From Phymatolithon calcareum (taxonomy: Eukaryota; Rhodophyta; Florideophyceae; Hapalidiales), in NCBI GenBank assembly GCA_977006965.1, contig OZ345378.1, forward strand, positions 248,001 through 312,000: DNA of 64,000 nt. The letters are read 5' to 3'. Under the pieces are notes generated by a model. It worked only from the letters and a program-made list of their open reading frames with translations. It was not told where the DNA came from and did not search any database. Numbering within the stretch: the first letter of the stretch is position 1; each line of letters begins with the position of its first letter. Below, piece by piece: positions 9,562-22,384 of the stretch. The position numbers and the translations under genes were made by a program.

Positions 9562-11200
9562 TCAGTTTCCATGAAAGAAATCAGTAATCCGACGCTGTTG
9601 CATCGCCAAGCACTTCTCCTTTCGCAGGCTCATCTGATCGTGCACCACAGCTCGCATGGCCGAGCGATCCAAGATCTCGCCATCTTCCAGCACTCTCTTC
9701 GTGATGGACAGCGCCTTCAGTTGCTCTGAAATTGTGGGAAGCTCTACGTAAGTGTCATCATCACTTTCCGCATCTTCTTCCAAAGCTTCCACATCCCGCC
9801 TCTGATTCATCATTCCCAAAACATCTTCCACGAGTTTGTCGAACAACATCTGCTGGACGAAAGGCTCTTCTTCATCACGGTTTAGAAGATTTGCTATGCT
9901 CATCCGTGATACAGCTGGCGCTAATACATTCATCAAGTTTTCGAGGTCAGTTTCTGTTTCGTCAACGACACTTTCTTGTCTCAAATTGTCCTCGCTTAAA
10001 TTCTCGTCTAACAACCTTGTTTTCTTCCAGCAATTGAAAATGATTTCCCCTGGAAAGTCTTCCCATATTTGCGAACTCCAGCGCATTTCAGTCAGTTGGT
10101 CAATGCCGTAAATGTTTTCACTCCAGCACTATTGAAGCCCAGTGCTCGACTGTATTGTATCTTTGTGTATCGCGTTTTGCAGGAGGCGATTATTCCAGCA
10201 TTTAAAGGCTGGAGTTTTGAAGTCGTGTTTGCCGGCAGAAACACAATTTCCACGTTTCTGAGCTGTGGGTGATTTTCTGGCGTTCTGTGTGGGCTGGCGT
10301 TATCAAGGAGCAGTAAGACTTTTCGGTTTAGCGTGGTTCCAATGTACTTATCAAATCTATTCAGCCAAGATTGAAATAAGTCCGAGCGCATCCATGGTTT
10401 TGTGTTGTACGAGTAGTCAAATCCGAGTTCTTCACCGCTTTTCCCACGAAAGCAGCGCGGCTTCTTTGCCTTTCCGATGATCATTAAAGGAAAATTTTCC
10501 GTTCTATCAGCATTCGTACAGAACAAATATGTCAACCGCACCTTGTCTTTCTTGCGCCCATTCATCTGCTCATGTGCTATAGTTTTGCAAGGACCCAGGC
10601 GATTAAAAAAAGGCCAGTTTCGTCAGCGTTCCAAATGTCGTTGATGTTATAGTTTTTAAGTTTCTCATGTAATTCAGGAAGGCTTCCCTCGATAGCACTG
10701 TCATCAGCATCGTTGGATTCACCGTGTAAAGTGAACGCTTTTAGTTTAAAGCGCTTCTGAAATTTCTCCAGCCACCCAGAGGAGAACGTAAAAGAGATTT
10801 TATCCTCTGGTGACCGTTTGGCATTAATTCCTTCGAGAATGCGGCGGCCTTGCATTTTGATCATCTCACCATTTACACAAACTTTCTCCGTATGCATAGA
10901 GCGAACCCAATTGGAGAGGCACTGTTCGAGCTCTGGATTCTTTCCCATTTTGTCGCGCTTCAAATGACTTGCAGTGTGCACGGACAACTTTGATGGAGAA
11001 CCGATAATTCTCGAAATTACTGGCTGGCTGGGTGGCGCAGTGAGCCGGAACTGCTGTTCTGCCCATAATGCCAGTTCCCTCTGAGAACCTGAATGTCCCT
11101 CAGATTTACGGCGCTCATATTCGGTAGCAATCATTGCTTTCTGATCGTGGGTCAGAGAATTCAGTCGCTGTCGCCGTCTAGACGGAAGAGAGTTCGTCAT
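9562..11200 (-). pseudogene. Broken pogo/Tigger (CENP-B/JERKY-like) DDE transposase
   Basis: Three consecutive minus-strand frames together follow a whole pogo-type transposase. 11200-10577 (ATG start): N-terminal DNA-binding region with CENP-B-type helix-turn-helix (LSNWVRSMHTEKVCVNGEMI, then FSSGWLEKFQKRF), then the first catalytic motif WNADETGLF. After a frame change in a run of 7 T (minus strand, near 10606-10612) the protein resumes as RLGPCKTIAHEQMNGRKKDK and reads through VLLLLDNASPH (second Asp) and LQPLNAGI. After a second frame change near 10105-10115 it ends in an acidic tail (10086-9562). The third catalytic position, normally Asp in LQPLDQGI, is Asn. Two frameshifts plus that substitution make it inactive unless the first shift is programmed. 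Confidence 0.88.
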
Positions 11201-13253
11201 CGTGGATGGTCACTGCGAAGCTCGGAGAAAAACGGGCGAGTAGATTCTGTTTGTCGGTTTCGCTACCTGGTTTCGCTGTAGTCAAAGTCATTAATGAAGG
11301 AATTGAGTTTATCAAAACGGCAATGCACAATGACCATGATAGTCGTTCACAATCCTGGACTAATCGAGAGCTACACTCAGATACAGCAGAGATAATGTGC
11401 CCAGTAAATTAGAAATATAGTTGGAACGGTCATATTTGATGGACTCATCTTTCTGAGAGTTCCAAACGTATTAACATCCATCCAGTCTGTTGTCCTGTCC
11501 TTAGGCCGCCAACACTATACTAGTTTGTAATGGAAAGATATTTACTCAACAGAATGAAAACAGAACCATAGCTCTACTGTGAACTGAGAGTTCGTACAAC
11601 TTGAAGCAAAAAACATATTCGCAATTCGTTGTGCCCACTCGCAATCAGCGCACGAGACTCGGATGACAATCGTCAGCCTTCCAAAATGCGAAATCTTTTC
11701 CAAATCCACTCATATTGAATCTCAGCGTTTTTCAAACAGTAGCCGGGCGAGACATTGATTCGCATACTGACGTTTTCGTACATGGGGACACCAAGAGAGC
11801 AGACGCTGACGGCAAATCAGGCGCGATTGCCAGCGAAATGCTTCACGCAAACGGTGCCTTGCTACGCTGAGTGACACAACGATAGAGCCGGAAAAGAATG
11901 GAGTGCACCTCCAAAACAGTGATGGATTAGCCGAAAAATTCACGAAAGAAGGTAGAAGCACCGCCGTTGTCAGTGATACTGCGGAGTTTTCGCTGGGAGA
12001 TGGGCCCATGTGGCAAAGGAAGCCGATTTTGACGTGCTAATTGCGGTAATCGATGCCACCACACTCGGCGAATCTGAGCATCCAGGTGACAGAGAAGCGG
12101 ATGGTGATGTGATTCTATAAATTCAAGTAATTGCAAATTGTTGGCGTCGTTAGGCCCGTGGAAAGTGTCCGGCTCGGAACTGCAGCATCACTGGAAGATC
12201 TGGGTGACACCGATGTATCAGTGGATATCTGCGTAAATGTTGCGCCTGCTCTGAACCAACTGCGGCAAAAGCTTGCAGAGGGTAAGGTTAGAGAATCTGA
12301 CGAGCAGTCAGTTGGTATCGCACTTTTGGACACACTCACAGAAGTCCCAAAACCGCGGTCAGAGTTGGGAATATAGACGCCGTTGACAGCAACAGACTTT
12401 ACGCAGTGCATGTAGGGGAGATAGTTCCACCGGATGGTACAAAGATAAGCCGGAAAGGCCTGGAGCGCTTTTCGCAGATGGCGACAGACCGAACAGAAAA
12501 GTCACGAACGTGGATGGAGGCTCCGCGGATAACAGCGGGGGTTGCGCGGGCCAAGTGCGGCAGGAGGTAGCTGATATTGACATGCTGAATGCGGCGACTG
12601 ATACTTATATACTTCGTGACGCTGAAAACCTGGGTGACAAAGAATATGCTGCCGAAGGAATTGCAGAAATCCTCACAGTTGTAGTTGCGTATGGGACGGC
12701 ACTGACGAGATTGGGTTTGTCATGACTTCAGACGGCTGCAGGGCTGCACGTGCAGTTGTAAAGAGCAGGGTCTCTGAGGTCTTCGCAGAAATCCCCATAA
12801 GCAGATTATGTGGTAGTTAAGATCATGCACGACGGCACTGTCGGGATTGGGATTGCTGCCGATATGGATGGCTGCGTGCTGGCGGAGTGCCAACAGTCCC
12901 TGTAGACGTGGTTTGTAATAAGATGCTCACACACTCGAGAACTCTTACAGATGTCGGGCCGCCGTAGAGATGGAGGGCTTAGAAAGCACAGTCCGCGGAT
13001 GGATGATCTGCGCTCACTTCATTTCTCGATACGATGGCATTCAGCCTTGTGGACATAAGTGCACACGCGTAGAATATGCTCCGTGCCACTTACTCAAAAT
13101 TTTTATAAAATGTAAGGTAGGCGCCGTGCCTCCGCCGTCAGGATATTCTACTAAGTGAGTATTCTGAATATCTTAAAATTTCGATAAATTTTGGGGTAAA
13201 CGGTATTCGTGGACGCACGCGATATTCTGAAAACTGAGGATATACGCTTAAAG
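11201..13253. other. Unassigned interior of the pogo element
   Basis: About 2 kb between the transposase start and the right TIR. Short plus-strand frames (12131-12376, 12510-12725) share an Asp/Gly-Ala/Val pattern (LEDLGDTDVSVDI; AENLGDKEYAAEGIAE), suggesting an old internally repetitive coding sequence, but no family is recognised. It may be an accessory gene of the element or captured DNA. Confidence 0.35.
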
Positions 13254-13622
13254 AGGATCCAGTTATCGAGGGTTGACTGTACACCATATTTTCTACTCGA
13301 AGTCATTCTATCTCTAATCCTCTCTTGAGTTATTTTGAATTAGTTAGAATTATATATGGAAGAAGGCAAAAATTCGGCATATAGAGAAGAGTCGTTGAAT
13401 CTTTGTTATGCGAATATATACGAATAAATTCCAAATTTTCGAACATATTACAAATATATGTTCTTCCAAAAGTAGGCATCTATATGGAAATGGCCAAAAT
13501 TTCTTTATGTTTTTAAAATGCCTTGCCTTCAATTTAATGCATATTTAGTGGCAAATATTTAACTGTGCTGCAATGTAAAAATATGTCAAAACCCACAAAA
13601 TGTGAAGTTTCCCGCATCCTCC

Positions 13623-16600
13623 TGGGAGATGCGGGAAATGTCAACTTTGCGATATTTATGGGCATTCCTTTTTTCGGTATTTGATTGGATACTTCTGCTA
13701 GCTTTTGCTTATATGGTCGGTTAATTTGGACCATGGTTGAGTGCCGTGGAAAGAAGAAAAGTTGTGCATTCGAAGAAGATGTTTATTTTAAAATTCCACG
13801 CAGAACATCGGCTCGACTTGAATTATTAATTGCGTAACGTTGGCGACTGCATGAAAGCAAAACGAGTGGACACATAATGTCGAAGTCGCTCTGAAACGAC
13901 TGCAAAATGCTTGGAGCGCTTGTAAAACGTTTCGTGACGGGCGCGCAGATTACTGTGAATTTTGTTTGCTCTTTCAAAATCGAAAGGTGTCGAACATCGG
14001 CCATTTTTATAGCCCTTATCCGCAACAACGCGCTCGCCATCTTGCAGTTAGATCTAGATTTGCACCGCAGGCGAACGTATTGGGAATAGCTTTGGCAATA
14101 TACGTTGTGAGAGATCCTGTATACACCTGTTAAAATATTTGATTTTTAGAGTCTGTCATAAATCAACAATTATTGAGGGACGTGAATCCATTTAAAATTT
14201 CAAAGTAATGAAGAATGCAAGGTGCCCAAATACAGTATTTGAAAAGTTTTTGAAACAACAACTGTGCTTTGCAGTAAATGAGAGGGTGCATTGTACATGA
14301 AAATATCGATCTAGGCACTACCTACTACTATGTCTTTCTGCTGTATTGATGCTGGACAGAACTGAAGCATTTCTTAACTAAAACATTATCTCTAATGTTG
14401 ACGCAATTCGTCAACTTCATTTTCGCGCACGTACAATTGTTTTTGGTAAAGTTTTTGAACGAGAGCGCTTTACTGTGTGCGTAAATTCAAATGCTCTTCC
14501 TGTGATGAGTAGATAGTTGCTTGAATTATGAATTAAATGGTACAAAATAGTCAAAAAGAAGACACATGATGATGAAAATGCGCAAGTGAAATATTTAGCA
14601 ATTGCGCACAAAAACGTTATTTCGTGCGTAATTATCTCCTTTAGCTCCAGCGCGACTTTAATTATATTTGACTAAATTTGGTGTCTATAGCTTTGCCTTT
14701 GCTATCAGATTTCAAACGTTAAGCTAGAATCGAAATATATGTGCTCATTTCAAAACCGCCTTGATGTTTTGAGCGCACTATAGGAAGCAATTAGCCAAGA
14801 TTGACAAATGTGAACAACGCAATTTTTACTGCAATATGCTATGACAGTTTTACGTTTACGTGCCGAAGTTTGGATCATAAATTTAAAAGAAAATAATCAT
14901 TGAAATTCCGTCTTTGAACCTCGCTATATCTTGCTCGCAGCTTCCGTTGATTATATTGCGGAAAGTTTTGCACAATTGATTGCAAAAAATGACGAGCTCC
15001 TTTTTCAAATCCGAATTAATTTTGTAAGTGATATTGGACTTGGTAGAGCAGCTAGCGTGCATTTCATAGCTAGAGACACGTTATCAATGCACTCTGGTGA
15101 GAAAGTCCGGATTCTATATGAACCAATATTAACGTTTAAATTATAACGCGACCATATAGAATGAATTCAAGTTCCCATAATATAAATTTTTTTTTTGAAT
15201 CCGACATGCATTTGAAACACGTGCTATATTTTTAATGTTAACATTGATGCACATGGGCTCCCGATTTACTGACGCTGGTTGCTATGGTCCTTGCGCTGCT
15301 GAGTAATACACATAGAAGTTCCTCGAAGTTTCAGTCTTTTGGCCGCGTTCTATGACCAACATGCTCTACCCGCACAAAATATGGGTGGAAACGAGAAACG
15401 CTTTGCCGACAATGTTCGAGTTGCCGGATTTAGGTCATTTTACGTTGCTTGCGCTCAACATCTGCAGAGAACATCGTTTCTTCCTATCAAATCAAACTGT
15501 CTTTTATTTTCAGGACCGAAATATCGATCCTGAAAAAGTCCCGCTCGTACTCACGTTGGGGTGATAGCACCCAGCGCGTTCTGTACGTTACTTTAGAAGC
15601 ATATACTGATTCGGACGGACTAATCCGGCCATCCACCGATAAAAATCTAGTAAATTTTTCCAGTTCTTTACATCCCAGGAGGGCGTGACGTGCGATAATG
15701 CCAAATTCAGCAAAACCGGATTATCAAAATCAGCAATTTACAGCAAATGACAATAGTATGTGCTCATTTTAGCAGTCTTTCAAACGCGCTTTTTTATTTT
15801 GCATTGAGTTTTTTACTAGAAACTCAATACAACTGGTGTTGCGGCATTCGCTGTTCTGGAACATCCTGAAACCACTGAGCTCAAACTCACCGGTTGTCGA
15901 CGTCACTGGTGATATAGCTTATAGCGAATTAGTCTTGAACCGCTGGCGACGTGAAAATACATATTCCGTTAAATCTACACAAACAGTCCAGATTTCTGCA
16001 TTCTAAACTTGCGAATTAGAGGCGTTCCCTCGTCATTTTCATAATGCTACCTAACAGAAGGAAGGTAGCAAGAGCATAGGGACATATTCTTGGAAGCAGA
16101 TCAATTCTAGAATGCAGAAATCGAAATTCTGTAGATGAGCATTGGAGGAGAAAATATTGACATGAGAGTAGCTTTGTCATGTTTATCAGATGGACACCGT
16201 AATGACCGTAGTTCCATGTCTTCGAAATTTTGTATGTCGTACCGCCCTCTATGAGACATGGAGAAGTTCATCGTCACATCCGACTCTGGCGATTTTCGTT
16301 AATTTATCATTGAGTACGGTAGCGTCTACAGTACAGAGATCTTCGATGAAAGAGAGTATTGTCTGTTGGAAAGACTGGTATCTTCTGGATACATCCCAAC
16401 ACCCATTTCTCCGCTTCGATCTCCCACTGTTCGCCGTCTCCATGAACCAGAGATCCGCCGACCGCCCCCACAAGGAGCTCTCTACATGTCATACGAGTCC
16501 AATACTACGTGCTCTTCCTCCGCAAGCCGTTTCTTCCCTTTGTCGGATTACATATTAGACAAAGCGGTCTGCTCGCTGAACTTTCAAAGAGTCTACTACG

Positions 16601-16663
16601 ACCCAGTGTACCCCACCACTGTCGCTCGCTTACTCTAAGCGAGATGGACGCCAAAGACCAGTA
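13623..16663. other. No recognisable gene (3 kb)
   Basis: Moderately AT-rich, with only short frames on both strands and no coherent motif, TIR or RNA that I can name. Short AT runs are frequent. Confidence 0.35.
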
Positions 16664-17866
16664 TGTGGGGTGTTAAAAGCACAAGTTGGCACACTGGCTG
16701 TGCTCGGGTTGTTCCCTGGCAAAAAGCCGAGGGCGCCGCTTCGCGGGGACCTTTATAGAAAAAGAATTGGATCAAAGGATGACTTGGCAATATGAGAAAT
16801 GGATCAATGGAAGAATCTGGAAGACGCTTCGCGGCTTCCTAGCCCACCGCAGGCGCCGCTGTAATGCTTAGAGGGTAAGCACCTGTAAGCAATGTAACGC
16901 ACCAATAATCTGTAAGCAGCGGTTCTAGGGTTTGCCCTTGGTGGTCATTCATGGTGTAAGTACGCATCAAAACCTACGGTACTGTAATGACTGTAATGCT
17001 ATCTGTAAGGGCTTGCTGTAAATGCAAGCTGTAATGACAATTTGAAGGGAGCTATTTTTATAGGAGTATGATAGTGGCGTTGGACGCCACGCAGTGTCAT
17101 CACACCGCTGCCACTACTGCGATGGAAACCACATTCGAGAATGGTGAATAATACGAGCGTGTCTCGTCAATGCCTTGCCGTGAGTAGTCTTGGTCATTAA
17201 CTAATCAAAGACATTAGTGGAAATAAAGAGTAGTAGAATGGATGCCAGCTTCTTGAAGCGGATTATCGAGGAAAAATCACGCTGGCAACTTTTGTCGAGT
17301 CCGCGGCAACTAGGATTGCAATATAAGTCGAGACATGGATATTGGGAAACCGAATCTGTCTCGTCTACAAAAACTGATCCTATCGTTGCCGACTCCAAGA
17401 GAGAAAATTATACGCCATTTGCTCTTTTATTGTGGCGTCCAACGCCACTATCATACCCTCCATTTCCTACAAGACTAGTTCCCTTCAAATTGTCATTACA
17501 GCTTGCATTTACAGCAAGCCCTTACAGATAGCATTACAGTCATTACAGTACCATAGGTTTTGATGCGTACTTACACCATGAATGACCACCAAGGGCAAAC
17601 CCTAGAACCGCTGCTTACAGATTATTGGTGCGTTACATTGCTTACAAGTGCTTACCCTCTAAGCATTACAGCGGTGCCTGCGGTGGGCTAGGAAGCCGCG
17701 AAGCGTCTTCCAGATTCTTCCATTGATCCATTTCTCATATTGCCAAGTCATCCTTGATCTAATTCTTCTTCTATAAAGGTCGCCGCGTCGCGGCACCCTT
17801 GGCTTTCCGCCAGGGAACAACCCGACCAAACCCAGTGTGCCTTTCTGTGCGATTCACAACCCCACA
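16664..17866. mobile_element. Large inverted-repeat (fold-back) element with about 430-bp arms
   Basis: Left arm about 16664-17090, right arm about 17432-17866, joined by a 341-bp unique centre. The outer ends read TGTGGGG and its complement; the arms share GGGTTGTTCCCTGGC, ATCTGGAAGACGCTTCGCGG and TTGCCCTTGGTGGTCATTCA with few mismatches. The inner edge of each arm is itself a small palindrome, GTGGCGTTGGACGCCAC. The arms contain many CTGTAAG/CTGTAATG words. The centre (17217-17531 partly) has a short frame with no recognised domain. No target duplication identified. Confidence 0.75.
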
Positions 17867-18677
17867 TTTATGCTCTACAGCGGACGCCAAACACCGATCA
17901 TTCTTTCAAGCAACTACGTTGTGCCCCCACTAAATGCTTGAATGCCGACTGTACGCAACGAAACTATCTTTCAAGCTCAGATAATGAAATAAAGTATCAC
18001 GTATTCGGCTCAAGCAGCTAACTCATTGCCTAGCAACTTCACGCAATGCATTAAATTTGAAGTTTCTATTTGTTTTCAGGATGTAATATCTCTGTTTTGC
18101 TGTACAAAAAGAAGTCACATCGCGGATATATCTTCTCTTTGCATTGTGTAAGATCGCTCAAAATATTCGTAATGTTCTTTTCCTATGATAGAAATTATCT
18201 CATATGTAATAGGTAGTGGGACAAACAAGCTCTTGAGCGAGTAGCTTTCCGTCGTGTCCATGGGTACTAAAAAATGAAATGTATCAGATGTGAGACGGTA
18301 CCCTCGAAACACCACGGTGAGAAATGCGCATCTGATAGCCCTTACACCATACTCCTCAGAAGATGACTCTCGTACTTTGGCTTGAGCCAACTTCTTCCAC
18401 ACAACTGAAAATAAATGCTTCTCATCCCACATTTTGTTAATGTCACAAACTGGAAAATCATCAGGAGAATAATCAATGCCCGCGGAACAGGGCGCTTGAA
18501 GTGGCTCTTATTCAGTACAATCGTTATGACGCGAAAACCCAGTCTCACAGTAACCGTCAAACCAGGCAGCATTAGAATGCTACAGACACTTCCCGGGCGT
18601 CCGGTTAAATGTACTTGGCGCACTGACTCCTGGAAATACGCCTCCCTATAATCTGGCTCCTTAGCGTCTCTAATATA
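17867..18677. other. Unassigned; short minus-strand frames
   Basis: Frames at 18115-18432 and 18342-18698 (-) have no recognisable motif. They may belong to the decayed transposon that starts next to them. Confidence 0.3.
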
Positions 18678-20781
18678 TTGTACCGTGAGACGACTCATGA
18701 AATCAGTACACTTCCGAAAAGGCTTCTGAATGGGAATGACGCAAACTGCTCATCTGTTAGCGCTCCTCAGATCGATCCTAATCAAAATGAAAACGTGCAT
18801 CCAGAGCTGATTCCACATTTTGCATTGGAAGTAGAAAATCATCTGCTTTTCGATGGTAGCATACACTGCGACATGTCTCTTGGTACGTCGCGTCGCTTCC
18901 CAGATGCCGGAAATTCAGAGGATGACCCATATATCACTTCACATGTACATGTACCTCCTGAGCCTAATCATGGCAGTGTGGAAACACTTGCGGATAGCCG
19001 ACACGCAATTTCGAATCGGAGGCTACTTTGGGCTCTGTTACGCACATTAGGCAGTCAAAGATTAACAAAGGAACACTACTTGTCGTTGCGGCTGCTATCC
19101 GAAGCACTGGTTCAAGATGATCTTCGAGATTGGAAAGAACGCGATGAGCTCGGTCTGGTGCGTCTTGAACTTATCTGAACTGTCTCATATCTGCGGCACT
19201 ACTCAACATTGTACAAATCTATGAGACCGATCCTCTTCAGATTCCTTACAGGGCGAAGTTTTGAGCACGAAAAGAAGGTCGACTTTGCCCAGTTTGGTGC
19301 CCCTGTTATTTCAGTTAAGATAATACTTCCGAGCGAACATGACGGGCCGATATATCCACGCCAATTATATACGATGCAATGTACTGTACAAGTCTCAAGT
19401 ATCACGAGCAGATTTTCACAGACTCCAGAATTCTTCGTATCTCAAGCCAAGATTTTGTTCACATAGAATCACTGATCGCTGCTCGAGAATGATTTTGTGG
19501 GATGCCAAGGCGTTTCTAAATCGACGTCGGCTCACAGAATGTCACGAATGACTCGTTTGTCGCGTTTGGAGATGTGACAGTGTCGTGCTTCTTTTGAACG
19601 ACGCGGAAGAGTTCAATGAAGCCTTTCGGAGATGTTTTGTTGGAAGCATCTCATCGGCACAAGATCAAAAGTAACAGAAAGAGTGCTCCATATTTGGCTC
19701 GTAAGCAATGCAAAGCGTGCTGCGTCCGGGAATGCAGACGATGAAAGCTCAATCAGATGTCTTTCTGAATATGATAACCACATAAGAGCTCTCTTTGATT
19801 ATGTGACACTCTCGTCACCGTCGGACTCCTGTACCGTTGAGGTGCCCGAAGTTCCAATTGAAAACGATGAAGAACTTGTGGATGGCGCCTATGACGAGCA
19901 GTAAGCTCAAAGTAGAACAGAGATCCTGGAAGCGCAACGGAGGACCAGGAAATTGTCGTTAAACGAAAGACATAGGCAGGTGGAAGAAGCTTGGACAATT
20001 TGGGAGAAGCAACTTATAAAGCCTGGAGAATCTGTCGCTTTGCTATCCTCGTGCAAGGACATCAGGGAAGCGTACTTTCCGGCAAATACGTATGATACGC
20101 TCCTCACAAGTACATATTGTTCTTGCAGAGTATTTCTCATTGAGCCGAGCGAGAAGTGCGAAGCACACACTTCATCTGGCTTCGAAGAAGAAATTGAGTT
20201 CCAAGCAGTAGGTCCGCACGAGGTTTCTTCAGACTGACACCAGTACTGCGGAGCTCCACTACGATTGTCACCAAGCCCCCTCGTCTATGTCAGCAAAGTT
20301 GTCCTGTTAAAAAAGTATGAAGGACTGCTCAGTCGTTTTTCTCGAGTGAAAAGTTTCGACAGTTCAAACACAGGAGAGCTGTACTTCGTGTACCTCTTCG
20401 TCCTCTTTTGGGACGGTTTCGAAGTTCAAGATTGGGAGGCGGGGTCCGGAAATAGAATTTACGTACATTGCTTAAATTTACCCACGCATGCAAGCCGCAC
20501 GCCTAATGATGTGAGAATTTTAAGTTTAACCCCGCCCGGCGTAAAAAGAGACAATGATATACGTGAAGGTGCTGAAGATACTGTGGAAGTGATGACTGAA
20601 GGCTTCGTCGACGTAGACGCGTACGGGAAAACAAGACAAATTTTTCTCGATTTGATCGGATTTAAAGGTAACACTCTAGCATTGAACGCATTTCTCGATA
20701 TTCTTCGACACAACGCGGGAACACGCTGACTTATTTGTCGATATATCCGCCATTCATAAGCTATTGTTGGAAGTCGATTCA

Positions 20782-22384
20782 GAGCATCTCCACCGGTTGA
20801 CACTAACGCCAAATTACACAAGAAAATAGCGTTGGCGTCAGACAAGTTTCTCCACCGGCGATGTCAACGCCAACCCAGGGACCGGTTTCGCCAAAAATCG
20901 AGGCAAGTTTTTTAGAAATGGCTTCGATTTTTGGCAACGCGCAAATCGTTACCGAAAAATTTAAAGCAGATTTGTTTCATTCATGAAATACATTTGAAAA
21001 TTTGGGCTGCACAAATCACAACATAGATATGAAATGAGGCCGGCACAGGTCCCACAGTACAGGGGACAGCAGTCGATCCCCCGGATGTACTGTTCTGAGC
21101 TGTCATCCCTGAGTGGGGGAGCATTCTTAAACTGCGACTTGGGCACAGAAGGGACTGTGGCCGACCGGGGTCTCAGTACTAGCAAAAATCCTCGGGAGAC
21201 CCTGCCTTTAGAAACACAAAGAGAACGCCCATGGGAAGAGCTTGTGCCCCGCGATGGAAGAATTGCGTCTTTTACGTGGTGAGATCATGCCGTTCATCGT
21301 ACACAGCACTCTCCCGGGATATCGCCAAAATCGCCCATCCCGATCAGACGCGAACAAGAGTGGAAGTCAGAACACCTCACCCCCCGCCTGCGTCTATGCG
21401 CCGCACGACAGACCTAGGAAGTCCGTAAAACCGCATACGGCACTCTGCGGCAAAGAAAATAGAACTTCACAAAAACCACCCGGGTCGGTCGCCGCGAGGC
21501 ACAGCAGATCCGGGAGGTCCGTAAACGATCTTATGGAACTCCGGCGCAGACAGGAATCGACATCAGAACACCCGTCGCATGGGTCGACGCATTGCATGGC
21601 AGACCCGGGAAGTCCGTAAACTCGGCCATTGTACGACGTGCTGTGTCGGATGCCTCAGTGCCAGAAATGGGCGCTTTTGACTTCGAAAATAATATTTCGG
21701 TTCCATTTCCGACCGGGAAAGCGAATCAAGTGCTCATAGATTCATCCTTGAGAATGTACGGCGCACCCCAGTATCAGGGCAAGCAGCATGGTGCTCCACA
21801 TCGGACGGCGGCTCTTCAAATCCGTCAAGTTCGATACACCATGTCTCGGAGCGGAAGATGCGAAGGAGCTCCTCTTGATAGACTTTTGCAGTAAGCGACG
21901 CCACGGTTAGTCCTTGTAGTAAAGACGTATTTGGGCTTCTTCCAATTGTTTGGCAGAATCAGTGCCAATATTTCCTGCATTCTGTGTATCCGCCATTCTG
22001 TTCAGCCTGTCATGGAATAACTTTTCGGCGGCCTCATCGGGCTTTTTTTCCCCTTCTCCCGCGCGGATTGAATGACTTCGGCGGCGGCGCGCCGCTGCAT
22101 ACATACGACGCGAGAATATGCGGTACGAGAACATGCGGGGTGGGGTCGGGCGCACTGAACCAGAAAGATGTCGTACGACGAGCTCGCAGCGCAGTGTTCC
22201 TGACCGCACTATTCAGAACGATTATAAATAGTTCGATATGATCATTGGCCGAATTGGCTTCCCTACCAGTAGGCGAGACACGAACGCCAACGACAACGGA
22301 ATTTTCTCTGGGTTGTTGGGTTAACATCTCAACCAATAAGATATGTCAGACTTTTGGCGTTGGCGTCAACCGGTGGAGATGCTC
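20782..22384. mobile_element. PIF/Harbinger-like non-autonomous element, TSD TCA
   Basis: Ends are inverted: GAGCATCTCCACCGGTTGAC at 20782, and its complement ending GGAGATGCTC at 22384; both arms also share 'GACACTAACGCC / GGCGTTGGCGTC'. TCA sits on both sides (20779-20781 and 22385-22387). A 3-bp duplication and a G(A/G)GCATCTCCA terminus are typical of PIF/Harbinger elements. It is 1.6 kb. I cannot find a nuclease domain; short frames (21242-21619 +, 21907-22209 -) are unplaced. It interrupts the Tnp2-like pseudogene. Confidence 0.8.
21334..21620 (+). repeat. Degenerate 95-96 bp tandem repeat, 3 units
   Basis: The block CAGAYCYRGGARGTCCGTAAA recurs ending at about 21429, 21525 and 21620, i.e. 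with 96 and 95 bp spacing. Between the blocks the similarity is weak. Lies inside the PIF/Harbinger-like element. Confidence 0.55.

Larger units (their letters stand above)
9436..13279 (-). mobile_element. pogo/Tigger-like DNA transposon (Tc1/mariner superfamily)
   Basis: Ends are inverted: left CAGTCAACCCTCGATAGCTGG at 9436 and right complement CAGTTATCGAGGGTTGACTG ending 13279. Both are flanked by TA (9434-9435 and 13280-13281), the duplication this superfamily makes. 'CAGTCAACCCTCGATA' is the kind of terminus seen in pogo/Fot1/Tigger elements. It is 3.84 kb and carries a broken transposase on the minus strand. It inserted inside an older long-TIR element. Confidence 0.9.
8991..13622. mobile_element. 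Long-TIR non-autonomous element interrupted by a pogo transposon
   Basis: Inverted terminal repeats of about 190-200 bp: left from 8991 (GGAGGATGCGGGAAACTTC...) to about 9190, right from about 13435 to 13622, mirrored. The arms share ATATTTGCCACTAAATATGC and TTAAATTGAAGGCA with scattered mismatches, so the copy is old. Without the pogo insertion at 9436-13279 the element is only about 790 bp and has no ORF, i.e. a MITE-like element. Target duplication of the outer element is not clear. Confidence 0.75.
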
